Positions 24,384 to 34,039 of a stretch of DNA of 64,000 nucleotides are shown here, piece by piece. The stretch is from the NCBI RefSeq assembly GCF_014642835.1, contig NZ_BMJA01000001.1:124001-188000 (forward strand). Reading direction: 5' to 3'. This stretch comes from Dyella nitratireducens. Its GTDB lineage: Bacteria > Pseudomonadota > Gammaproteobacteria > Xanthomonadales > Rhodanobacteraceae. The position numbers were made by a program, and so were the translations under genes. Positions within the stretch are counted from its first letter, which is position 1; each line of letters begins with the position of its first letter. The notes under the pieces are model-generated. The model was not told the origin of the DNA. It saw only the letters and a program-made list of their open reading frames with translations, and did no database searches.

Positions 24384-25121
24384 ATGCCGTACCTGCTCGA
24401 CGATGCCATGGCGGCTTCTACCGCCGAACCCTATCTGCTAGTGGCCGATGACGATGAGCCCACTCGCTGCTTTCTGGGAGATGCCTTTCGCCAGTTCGGC
24501 GCACGCGTCGTTTTTGCTGCCTCCGGCAGCGAAGCCATAGCACTGGCGCGCAATGAGACCTTCGATCTGCTGGTGCTGGACTGTCGGATGCCGGGCGGCG
24601 GCGCAGTCGATATCTTGAACCGGCTGCGCAACGATCCGGAGGCGAACTCAGGATGCCGCCCTGCCGTTGCCAGCAGTGCTGAGCTGGACATCCAGGCACA
24701 GCAGGCGCTACTCGCGACAGGCTTTCATGCCGTGCTGCTCAAGCCATGCACCATGGCGGATTTGCGCGGCATCTTGACGCTGGCTGCGGTTGGGCTGCGC
24801 AACGTGCCGGTGCTGGATGACGGCCAAGCGCTTCATACCAGCGGCACGCCGGCGGTGGTCCAGGCGCTGCGTGGACTGCTGCGGCAAGAGCTGCTGGGGA
24901 TCAATCAAGATCTGGATGAGTTGTCTCTGGATCCGAAAACACTCGAAGCGCGCCTGCACAAATTGCGCTCATCGTGTGGATTCTGTGGTGCGACGTCGCT
25001 GTCCGAACATATCGTGTCGTTGCAACAGCACCTGAAACTGGACCATCGGGGAGCGATGCTGCCGCTGATGGATTTTCGGCGCTCGATGCAGGAAACGATT
25101 GAAGCTCTGCCAGTCGCCTGA
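24384..25121 (+). CDS. Stand-alone REC-Hpt phosphorelay protein
   Basis: A 245-aa protein with an N-terminal receiver domain (about 17-130) and a C-terminal Hpt-like four-helix bundle (about 160-245). In the receiver, VADDDEP supplies the acidic pair, LLVLDCRMPG the phospho-acceptor Asp near residue 66, and LLKPCTMAD the Lys. In the Hpt part, LHKLRSSCGFCGATSLS matches the H-x-L-x-x-S-x-x-x-G-A pattern, with the phospho-His in LHKL near residue 190. It lacks an output domain, so it is an intermediate or phosphate sink. No histidine kinase is adjacent. Confidence 0.82.
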   Translation: MPYLLDDAMAASTAEPYLLVADDDEPTRCFLGDAFRQFGARVVFAASGSEAIALARNETFDLLVLDCRMPGGGAVDILNRLRNDPEANSGCRPAVASSAELDIQAQQALLATGFHAVLLKPCTMADLRGILTLAAVGLRNVPVLDDGQALHTSGTPAVVQALRGLLRQELLGINQDLDELSLDPKTLEARLHKLRSSCGFCGATSLSEHIVSLQQHLKLDHRGAMLPLMDFRRSMQETIEALPVA

Positions 25122-25133
25122 GCCGTCAGCTTG

Positions 25134-25844
25134 TCATCGGCGAGTGAGCGCGCCGCGCAATACACGCCAGGCACGCAGCTCGACACCGCCTAAATGAAAG
25201 CGGATCAGCTCGCGCATCATGCCACGCAGCGCATGCAAGCCTTGCGTATCGGGCATGCGATCTTCATGCAAGGCCAGCAGATCGCCACCGCGCACAGCGT
25301 GAGGTTCGTTGGGGCGACAGCGCATGGCGCCGTGCTCAGCGCGGTACGTATACAGCGCGTCGGGCTGCAAAGGCTCTCCGGTATCCGCTTCGACATTCAG
25401 CTGCATCGCATAGCCGAGTACGGCAAGCAGATCGCGTTCGAAGCGTCGCAGATGCCACGCCAGCGATCCGCCTTCAGCGAGGCGCATGAGTGTCTGCGCG
25501 TAGGCGTGAAAGAGGTGCGGGTGCGGATCCTGTCGTTCGGTCAGCCGCACCATCAGTTCGTTGAGATATAACCCGGCAAGATTTGCATCACCGGTGAGGC
25601 GAAATGGCGCAGTAGTGGATTCGGCGCTGCGCAAGGTGGCGAGTTCACCGCGCAGATGCAGATCAAGAATCAGCGGCTGGAAAGGTTCGAGTTGTGAACG
25701 CTGCAGGCGGCCACGCTGGCTACGCACCCCACGCGCTACCACGCCGAGACGGCCGTGATCACGCGTCAGGCATTCGATCAGCAGCGAAGTTTCTCGGTAC
25801 GGGCGCGAGTGCAAGACATAGGCAGGCTGTTGCTCGATGAGCAT
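25134..25844 (-). CDS. recO: DNA repair protein RecO
   Basis: Mediator that loads RecA onto SSB-coated gaps with RecR and RecF. The 236-aa protein has the N-terminal OB-fold (LIEQQPAYVLHSRPYRETS, LGVVARGVRSQRGRL) and the helical C-terminal domain (LAGLYLNELMVRL, LRRFERDLLAVLGY). It lacks the zinc-finger cysteines of some RecO proteins, as is common in Gammaproteobacteria. It lies 11 bases after era, last in the lepA-lepB-DUF4845-rnc-era-recO row. Confidence 0.95.
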   Translation of the reverse strand: MLIEQQPAYVLHSRPYRETSLLIECLTRDHGRLGVVARGVRSQRGRLQRSQLEPFQPLILDLHLRGELATLRSAESTTAPFRLTGDANLAGLYLNELMVRLTERQDPHPHLFHAYAQTLMRLAEGGSLAWHLRRFERDLLAVLGYAMQLNVEADTGEPLQPDALYTYRAEHGAMRCRPNEPHAVRGGDLLALHEDRMPDTQGLHALRGMMRELIRFHLGGVELRAWRVLRGALTRR

Positions 25845-25855
25845 GGCCGATGCAG

Positions 25856-26791
25856 CTAGTCGGTGTAACCGAACTGCTTCAACATCGATTCGTCATCCGC
25901 CCAGCCTTCGCGCACCTTCACCCATAGCTTCAGGAACACCTTGCGGTCGAACATGCGCTCCATATGGCGACGCGCCGCGCTGCCGATGGCCTTGAGCTGT
26001 TCCCCACCCTGCCCGATGACGATGGCTTTCTGGCCGTCTCGCTCCACCCAGATTACCGCATGAATTTCCGCAACACCATCGGGGCGATCCTTGAACTGCT
26101 CGATCTCGACGGTGGTGGCGTACGGCAATTCCTCGCTGAGGCGCAGCATCAATTGCTCACGAATCATTTCTGCTGCCAGGAAGCGTTCGCTGCGATCGGT
26201 GATTTCGTCTTCGCCAAACACCGGGGCGCGTACCGGCAGGCGCGTGAGAATGTCCTGGGTGAGTACTTCCAGGCCCTTGCGCTTGAGAGCGCTGACGTAA
26301 TGCACCGCCTCGAAGCTGTGCTTTTCGGTGAGCTCGGCCACGAAGGGCAGCAGCGTTGCCTTGTCCTTGCTGAGATCGACTTTGTTGATGGCTAGCAGAC
26401 GCGGAATGCTTTGTTCGCCAAGCACCTCGTAGAGTGCTTCGTCCTCGTCCGTCCAGCGGCCGGCTTCGATCACTTGTACGGCCAGTTCCACCTCGCTCAG
26501 CGCGGAATGCACGGCGCGGTTGAGGCTGCGGTTCATGGCCCGCTTGGCGCCGCGATGCAGACCTGGCGTGTCGACGTAAAGAATCTGCCCGGCATCGCTG
26601 GTGGCGATTCCGAGGATGCGATGGCGGGTGGTCTGCGGGCGCGGACTGACGATGGATAAGCGAAAGCCGATCAAGGCATTGAGCAGGGTCGACTTGCCGA
26701 CATTGGGCCGGCCGGCCAGCGCCACGAAGCCGCAGCGAAAGTCGGGGTGCGGCAGCTCGTTTTCTGCGGTGTCGTCGCGTTCGTCGGTCAT
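25856..26791 (-). CDS. era: GTPase Era
   Basis: GTPase that binds the 3' end of 16S rRNA and assists 30S assembly. The 311-aa protein has G1 GRPNVGKST near residue 27, G3 DTPGLHRG near 73, G4 NKVD near 137, and a C-terminal KH domain (about 215-300, [20 protein letters not shown]). A short acidic N-terminal extension precedes the G domain. It follows rnc by 124 bases. Confidence 0.97.
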   Translation of the reverse strand: MTDERDDTAENELPHPDFRCGFVALAGRPNVGKSTLLNALIGFRLSIVSPRPQTTRHRILGIATSDAGQILYVDTPGLHRGAKRAMNRSLNRAVHSALSEVELAVQVIEAGRWTDEDEALYEVLGEQSIPRLLAINKVDLSKDKATLLPFVAELTEKHSFEAVHYVSALKRKGLEVLTQDILTRLPVRAPVFGEDEITDRSERFLAAEMIREQLMLRLSEELPYATTVEIEQFKDRPDGVAEIHAVIWVERDGQKAIVIGQGGEQLKAIGSAARRHMERMFDRKVFLKLWVKVREGWADDESMLKQFGYTD

Positions 26792-26915
26792 GATACGGGG
26801 TTACTCGGGTAGACGGATATAAGCATGGCGCTACGCGCGTGCGAACGCCACCGGCATGGTGTTAGGTCCATGCGAAAAACCTAAAGTTTGATGCACAGCG
26901 ACGTTCGAGCGGGGA

Positions 26916-27575
26916 TTATTGCCCTTCCTGTACGCCTGCCAGACGGCTCAGCACCATTTCTGCGGCGTCCTGCTCCGCGAGTCGACGGCTGCTGCCGCGC
27001 CCCGATTCCGTGACCGTCATCGGCTGGGAGACCATGCAGTGGACTTCAAAGATGCGTGCGTGCTCTTCGCCTTCGGTCGCCACCAGCTCATACTGCGGCA
27101 GCGGTAAGCCTTGCCCCTGCAGCCATTCCTGCAACCGGGTTTTGGCATCTTTAGAGGCATGCGGCAAGGCGGCGAGACGCTCAGCGAACAGGGTGCGCAC
27201 AGTGGTTCGGCAGGCATCGAAACCGCCGTCCAGATAAATCGCGGCAATCAATGCCTCAAAGGCGTCGGCGAGAATGGAATCACGCCGGAAGCCACCGCTC
27301 TTCAGCTCGCCCGAGCCGAGCTTAAGCTGGTCGCCCAATTCGAGTTCACGCGCCACTACCGCCAGTGCCTGACCATTAACCAACTGCGCACGCAGGCGCG
27401 ACATGTCGCCTTCGGCTGCCTTGGGGTGGGTTTCATAGAGCATCTCGGCGATGATCGCCCCGAGCAGAGCGTCGCCGAGAAACTCCATGCGCTCGTTATT
27501 GGGCTTGCCGGCGCTGCGGTGTGTCAGGGCGAGTTCGGCAAGCGAAGGATCGCGAAAATGATAGGGGAATTGCAC
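26916..27575 (-). CDS. rnc: Ribonuclease III
   Basis: Double-stranded-RNA endonuclease for rRNA and mRNA processing. The 219-aa protein has the catalytic signature [15 protein letters not shown] near residue 27-41 (usual ERLEFLGD, here Met for Leu), the second acidic site [15 protein letters not shown] near 108-122, and a C-terminal dsRNA-binding domain (about 150-215). Start is 2 bases after the DUF4845 stop, indicating coupling. Confidence 0.96.
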   Translation of the reverse strand: MQFPYHFRDPSLAELALTHRSAGKPNNERMEFLGDALLGAIIAEMLYETHPKAAEGDMSRLRAQLVNGQALAVVARELELGDQLKLGSGELKSGGFRRDSILADAFEALIAAIYLDGGFDACRTTVRTLFAERLAALPHASKDAKTRLQEWLQGQGLPLPQYELVATEGEEHARIFEVHCMVSQPMTVTESGRGSSRRLAEQDAAEMVLSRLAGVQEGQ

Positions 27576-27577
27576 TG

Positions 27578-27964
27578 TTATTGAGGTGGAGCGACATTGC
27601 CCTGCACAGGCACGCTCTTGCTGAAATGGATCAGGAAATCGATGTTGTACATGAAGGGGACTTGTTTGTCGTAGCTGATGCGCAGTTCATTGCCGCTCGC
27701 ACCTTGGCCAAAGGTGATGTCGCTGGGGTGGATCGTCGAGTCGTCGACGTACTGGAAGCCAAGTTTGAACGCCAGGTCGCGCCGGACCTGATCCAGCGTC
27801 TTGCCATCCACACCTTCGCTGGCAATCTGGTTCATGGCCTTCACCACGCCCGCGTATTCGGTATAGGCCGGCACCAGTTTCATGGCCATGTAGGCGAAAA
27901 AGCCGGCCACAGCCAATACCACGATAAAACCGATGAGCGTGATGCCCGTCTGTTTCGATTTCAT
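27578..27964 (-). CDS. DUF4845 membrane protein
   Basis: A 128-aa protein with one N-terminal transmembrane helix ([19 protein letters not shown], about 9-28) and a periplasmic DUF4845 domain. The family is regularly found between lepB and rnc in Beta- and Gammaproteobacteria, exactly as here, but has no known function. The pilin-like N-terminus ([10 protein letters not shown]) has been noted in the family. Confidence 0.9.
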   Translation of the reverse strand: MKSKQTGITLIGFIVVLAVAGFFAYMAMKLVPAYTEYAGVVKAMNQIASEGVDGKTLDQVRRDLAFKLGFQYVDDSTIHPSDITFGQGASGNELRISYDKQVPFMYNIDFLIHFSKSVPVQGNVAPPQ

Positions 27965-28089
27965 AGTCCCCTCGCTATGCCGCAGGTGCGGCCCCTGTTC
28001 CGAACAAATAACCCATGAACGTTACTTTGCCCCGTCCGCACAAGTATCGCCAGCGACATGTTCACGGTTCCGCGAGCGGACGGTCGATA

Positions 28090-28989
28090 TCAGTGAATGA
28101 TCGTGCCGATGCGGTGGAAATCCACGCCACCGGTGCCCCAGCCCTTCCAGCTGAACCAGATCATGAAAGCCTTGCCGACCAGATTCTCTTCCGGCATGCA
28201 GCCCCACCAGCGGCTGTCTTCGCTGTTCTCACGATCGTCACCCATCACGATATAGCAGTTCTGCGGCACTACGGACGGTACGCGCGCGTTGGGGATAGGG
28301 GGCGTGGGGCCGCGCGCGGGCATGCGCGCGATGAGGTGATTAACCGGCCCCAACTGCTCGCTCCAGACTGTGGCGTTGTAATACAGCAGCTCATTATCTT
28401 CGGGGCGCGCCGGATTGCCCTTGAACGGACCGATTTGGGTATCTACCACCGGCTTGCCATTGATCACGATCTGGCTGTCATGCACTTCGATGGTGTCGCC
28501 CGGCAGACCGATCACGCGCTTGATCCAGTTCTGACTGGCCACCGGCGCATGCGGGTCGGCACAGGTTATGTCGCCGCTGCGCACCGTCTTGCCGTTGTCG
28601 TCCTGGCAGATATAACCGGGAAAGCGGAACACCACGACGTCGCCGCGCTTAGGTTCGCCAAGGCTGATTACCTTGTTGTTGAAGGCCGGCAGGCGCAAAC
28701 CAAAGGCGAACTTGTTCACCAGGATGAAATCGCCCACGTCCAGCGTGGGCATCATCGAGCCGGACGGAATGCGGAACGGTTCGGCCACAAAGGAGCGCAG
28801 CAGCAGCACCACGAAGATCACCGGAAATAGCGAGCGAGCCCAATCCACCGCCGCTGGATCGCGATATTCTTCACCTGCCGCGATGAAACGTGCTTTGCGC
28901 TTGCGATAAAAGAGCAAGCGATCAAGGCCCCAAACCACACCGAACAAGACGGTGAGGGCGAGCAAAATGGCCGAAAAGTCAAAATCCAT
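28090..28989 (-). CDS. lepB: Signal peptidase I
   Basis: Inner-membrane protease that cleaves Sec signal peptides. The 299-aa protein has two N-terminal membrane segments (about 4-22 and 52-70) and boxes B to E: IPSGSMMPTLDVGD with the Ser near residue 78, RGDVVVFRFP, KRVIGLPGDTIE with the general-base Lys, and MGDDRENSEDSR (usual GDNRDNSxDSR). Downstream of lepA by 12 bases and upstream of DUF4845-rnc-era. A smaller paralog occurs at 49043. Confidence 0.95.
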   Translation of the reverse strand: MDFDFSAILLALTVLFGVVWGLDRLLFYRKRKARFIAAGEEYRDPAAVDWARSLFPVIFVVLLLRSFVAEPFRIPSGSMMPTLDVGDFILVNKFAFGLRLPAFNNKVISLGEPKRGDVVVFRFPGYICQDDNGKTVRSGDITCADPHAPVASQNWIKRVIGLPGDTIEVHDSQIVINGKPVVDTQIGPFKGNPARPEDNELLYYNATVWSEQLGPVNHLIARMPARGPTPPIPNARVPSVVPQNCYIVMGDDRENSEDSRWWGCMPEENLVGKAFMIWFSWKGWGTGGVDFHRIGTIIH

Positions 28990-29001
28990 GCGTTGGCTCC
29001 G

Positions 29002-30792
<1,791 letters not shown>

Positions 30793-30930
30793 GGGCACGC
30801 TGTCAGCTTCACCGCCTCGCGCGATGCGTAGGCAGGCTATCACCGGAATGGCGATATTAGCCGCTCATTATCGCATGGATTGAGAACGCCAGCCCACGAT
30901 GCCCTGGGATAGCCACTACGCAAGCTCTGC

Positions 30931-30960
30931 ATAAGAAAGGCCCGCCTTGCGGCGGGCCTT
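30931..30960 (-). terminator. Intrinsic terminator of rpoE-rseA-degP
   Basis: A 10-bp perfect stem AAGGCCCGCC/GGCGGGCCTT with a 4-base loop, 11 bases after the degP stop, followed on the minus strand by TCTTAT. Confidence 0.8.
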
Positions 30961-30971
30961 CGTACAGCGGT

Positions 30972-32450
30972 TTATTCGTCCTTGGCACTGGGGACCGTCA
31001 GTGCGATGAAATTGCTCGAATCGCCACGTCGCACCAGCAACAAGACGGTGTCGCCCGGCTTCACGCCTGCCGTGGCAGCGCGGAACGCCTCCACGCTACC
31101 CACCTTCCTCTGGTTGACCATCAGGATCACGTCGCCTGGCTGCAAACCGGCTTGCGTGGCCACCGGGCCGGAGACATTCGCAATGGCCACACCCTCGCCC
31201 GTTTTCAGGCCGAGTTGGCTGCGTGCGGAAGCATCCACATTCTCCACAGTCAGGCCGAGGGCATCTGCGCCGCTGCTCGGCGCCGCCTTGCCCATGGGTG
31301 AAAGGGCGTTTTGATCACGCGGCATGGTGCCAATGGTGGCATCGATCGTCTTTTCCTTGCCGTCATGCAGGACGGTGATCGGCACGGTAGTACCCGGTTT
31401 GGTCATCGCAACCATGGGCGGCAAGTCCGCACCCTGCACGATGTCGTGGCCGTTGTACGCAAGGATAATGTCACCCGACTGCAGGCCAGCTTTCTGGGCC
31501 GCACTATCCGGCGACACACTGACTACGATCGCCCCTTTCGAGGTGTCGAGCTTCAACGCCTTGACCATATCTTCGTCGACCGGCTTGATTTCGACGCCAA
31601 GCATGCCGCGCGTGACGTAGCCCTTGGCCTTGAGCTGGTCGACCGCGTTCATCGCCAGATCGATCGGAATCGAGAACGCAATGCCTTGGTAACCGCCGGT
31701 GTCCGAATAGATCTGCGAGTTGATGCCCACGACCTGGCCCTGCAAGTTGAACAACGGGCCACCGGAATTGCCGCGGTTGATGGGCACGTCAGTCTGGATA
31801 AAGGAGGTACTGGGCTGATCGCGCGCACCAAGGTTGCGCCCCACGGCACTCACGATGCCCTGCGTCACGGTGTAGTCAAAGCCGAACGGCGAGCCGATCG
31901 CCAGCACCCATTGGCCGGGCTTGAGCAAGCGCGAATCGCCGATGGTCACCGCAGGCAACGGACCACTGGCGCTGACCTTCAGCAACGCGATGTCGTAGGT
32001 GGGATCGGTGCCAATCACTTTGGCAGTGAGCGTGCGGCGATCCTGCAAGCGGACAGTCACTATGTCGGCATGATCGACGACGTGGTTATTGGTAAGGATG
32101 TAGCCGTCGCTGGAAATGATGAAACCCGAACCCAGCGAGGTGTGCGCTTGCTCCTCCGGGGAGGGCATCATGGGCATGCCGAAGAAACGGCGAAAGATTT
32201 CCGCTTGGCCCGGATCGACACCCTGCAACGGCATACCACCGGCACTCTTTGGGCGACGTGCAGAATACTTGGCTTCCACGTGCACCACCGCGGGGGCGTT
32301 CTTTTGCACGATGCCAGTGAAATCGGGTAATGCGGCAGTCGGGGCGGACTGTGCCCGTGCGACGGGACCGGGCGTGACGATGCCCACACTCAGGGCACAA
32401 CCCAACAGTCCATAGAGAAGACGGTTACTGACGAGACGGGGTTGACTCAT
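30972..32450 (-). CDS. mucD: Periplasmic Do-family serine protease (DegP/MucD)
   Basis: Periplasmic protease-chaperone degrading misfolded envelope proteins. The 492-aa protein has a signal peptide (residues 1-33, cleavage after VARAQS), a trypsin-like domain with catalytic His in LTNNHVVDHAD near 121, Asp in YDIALLKV near 151 and Ser in RGNSGGPLF near 226, and two PDZ domains (about 265-355 and 390-485). The ATG has a strong GAGGAGG. Last gene of the rpoE-rseA-mucD operon, consistent with sigma-E control. Confidence 0.95.
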   Translation of the reverse strand: MSQPRLVSNRLLYGLLGCALSVGIVTPGPVARAQSAPTAALPDFTGIVQKNAPAVVHVEAKYSARRPKSAGGMPLQGVDPGQAEIFRRFFGMPMMPSPEEQAHTSLGSGFIISSDGYILTNNHVVDHADIVTVRLQDRRTLTAKVIGTDPTYDIALLKVSASGPLPAVTIGDSRLLKPGQWVLAIGSPFGFDYTVTQGIVSAVGRNLGARDQPSTSFIQTDVPINRGNSGGPLFNLQGQVVGINSQIYSDTGGYQGIAFSIPIDLAMNAVDQLKAKGYVTRGMLGVEIKPVDEDMVKALKLDTSKGAIVVSVSPDSAAQKAGLQSGDIILAYNGHDIVQGADLPPMVAMTKPGTTVPITVLHDGKEKTIDATIGTMPRDQNALSPMGKAAPSSGADALGLTVENVDASARSQLGLKTGEGVAIANVSGPVATQAGLQPGDVILMVNQRKVGSVEAFRAATAGVKPGDTVLLLVRRGDSSNFIALTVPSAKDE

Positions 32451-32600
32451 GACTCCTCCTCAAGTTTCAGACACCCCACCTCACGCTCCAGGGCCGGCCA
32501 GGCAGAACGAGAGGGGGGGAACAATTGAAGAAAGGGGAAACCGCGCGGCTGACCAGCCGGAAAGCGGGGAGAGAACCCTCCGCCACTTTCGAGGTGCGGC

Positions 32601-33281
32601 TTAGCGGGCGCCTTGCGCCGTCGCAGGCCGCGGTTGCGGCGTATCAATCAGCAACAGGTAGCTGCCATCCTGATTGTTCAGCGCCTTATAGCCTTGCATG
32701 GAATCTTGCATGGGATAGGCCTGGCTGCGATAGCGCTGGAACAGCGGATTATCCGACGGATCACCCAGCGTCACGGAAGCGCGCTGGCTCAGCGTTGAAG
32801 CGGAATACGGGCTCAAGGATGGCGGCACAGCAGCTAAAACGTCGTTGCTGGCGTGCGTTACAGCAGTGACATTGGCCGCGGCGAGCGAGGCACCAGTCCG
32901 AGCGCTCTGCGACATCACACCATTGGCGGCGAGACGACTGGGACGTTCGGAATCAGGCGCGGTAGGCTGCGACACCATCAGTGCTGCCACTGCGACGCTG
33001 GCTGCGATCGCACCACCCAGCGACAACCGCAGCCAATCCCGCTTGGAAGACTTGGTGGCTGCCTGCTCGCCTTCGATGGCTACCATCACGCGGGCGGCAA
33101 AACCCGCACTGGTCACAGTTGGCAACTGGCGACGCAGACTTTCACCGGCAACGTGATAACGCGTCCACGCTTGAACCAACGAAGCGTCGTGATCGAGCCG
33201 ACGCAAGAAGAAGCGCAGCTCTTCCTTGGACAGCTCACCGTCCATCGCTGCAGAGAGGTTTTCCATATTGGCTTCACTCAT
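32601..33281 (-). CDS. rseA: Anti-sigma-E factor
   Basis: Single-pass membrane protein that holds RpoE inactive until envelope stress triggers its proteolysis. The N-terminal cytoplasmic domain (about 1-95: MENLSAAMDGELSKEELRFF) is the RseA/MucA sigma-binding fold; a transmembrane helix WLRLSLGGAIAASVAVAALM lies near residues 84-107; the periplasmic tail is low-complexity. Its ATG overlaps the rpoE stop by 4 bases. No RseB/MucB gene follows: degP comes next, as known in xanthomonads. Confidence 0.9.
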   Translation of the reverse strand: MSEANMENLSAAMDGELSKEELRFFLRRLDHDASLVQAWTRYHVAGESLRRQLPTVTSAGFAARVMVAIEGEQAATKSSKRDWLRLSLGGAIAASVAVAALMVSQPTAPDSERPSRLAANGVMSQSARTGASLAAANVTAVTHASNDVLAAVPPSLSPYSASTLSQRASVTLGDPSDNPLFQRYRSQAYPMQDSMQGYKALNNQDGSYLLLIDTPQPRPATAQGAR

Positions 33282-33874
33282 GACATCCGATCCTCGCGGT
33301 CTGAAAGTAATGGCCGCAACTTTTCATCGATCGCCTCGCGTGCCCGAAAGATGCGCGAACGCACCGTACCGATCGGGCAGCCCATGGCTTCGGCAATCTC
33401 TTCGTAGCTGAGGCCTTCCACTTCACGCAGGGTGATGGCCGTCCGCAGCTCCTCGGGCAACGCTTGGACAGTGGCAAACACCGTTTGTTCAATTTCCTGG
33501 CGCATTAATTCGCGTTCGGGGGTGGCACTTTCCTGCATACGGTCGGCACCGGGCACGTATACGGCGTCTTCGATGGCAATATCGTCCGTCGGCGGCCGGC
33601 GTCCCATCGCCACCAAGTGGTTCTTGGCCGTGTTCACGGCAATCTTGTACATCCAAGTATAGAAAGCACTCTCGCCACGGAACGAACCGATCGCCCGCCA
33701 AGCCCGGACGAAGGCTTCCTGGGCCACATCCTCGCACTCGGCCGCGTTGTGCACGTAGCGGGAGATCAGGCCGATGACCTTGTTCTGATATTTGCGCACC
33801 AGCAGGTCGAAGGCGCGTTTGTCTCCGTTTTGTACACGCTCTACCAGCGCACTATCGAGTTCGTTGTCGCCCAT
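33278..33874 (-). CDS. rpoE: RNA polymerase sigma factor RpoE (AlgU type)
   Basis: ECF sigma factor for envelope stress. The ATG at 33874 (MGDNELDSALVERVQNGDKR) gives 198 aa, matching the family; the frame opens 7 codons earlier. Region 2 includes YVHNAAECEDVAQEAFVRAW near 45-65 and region 4 has REVEGLSYEEIAEAMGCPIG near 150-170. It is led by a recognisable sigma-E promoter at 33937-33963, indicating self-activation, and overlaps rseA by 4 bases. Confidence 0.97.
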   Translation of the reverse strand: MGDNELDSALVERVQNGDKRAFDLLVRKYQNKVIGLISRYVHNAAECEDVAQEAFVRAWRAIGSFRGESAFYTWMYKIAVNTAKNHLVAMGRRPPTDDIAIEDAVYVPGADRMQESATPERELMRQEIEQTVFATVQALPEELRTAITLREVEGLSYEEIAEAMGCPIGTVRSRIFRAREAIDEKLRPLLSDREDRMS

Positions 33875-33936
33875 CCGGGCCGTCTCCTTCGTCACTGGAC
33901 CATGCGGGCAATGTTCCCGTTGGATGGGTGAGCTGC

Positions 33937-33963
33937 TCTGACCTGTTTCGCGCTCGCAAGTTC
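33937..33963 (-). promoter_or_regulatory. Sigma-E type promoter of rpoE
   Basis: On the minus strand GAACTT (-35) is followed, after a 16-base spacer, by TCAGA (-10), close to the sigma-E consensus GAACTT-N16-TCTGA. It lies about 60 bases upstream of the rpoE start. Confidence 0.65.
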
Positions 33964-34039
33964 AGCAAGGCGAAGGCCGGTCCCCTCAACATTCTAAGAT
34001 AGGGACGAGCTGGTGTGGCTCAAGCAGGAACTTAGGGTT

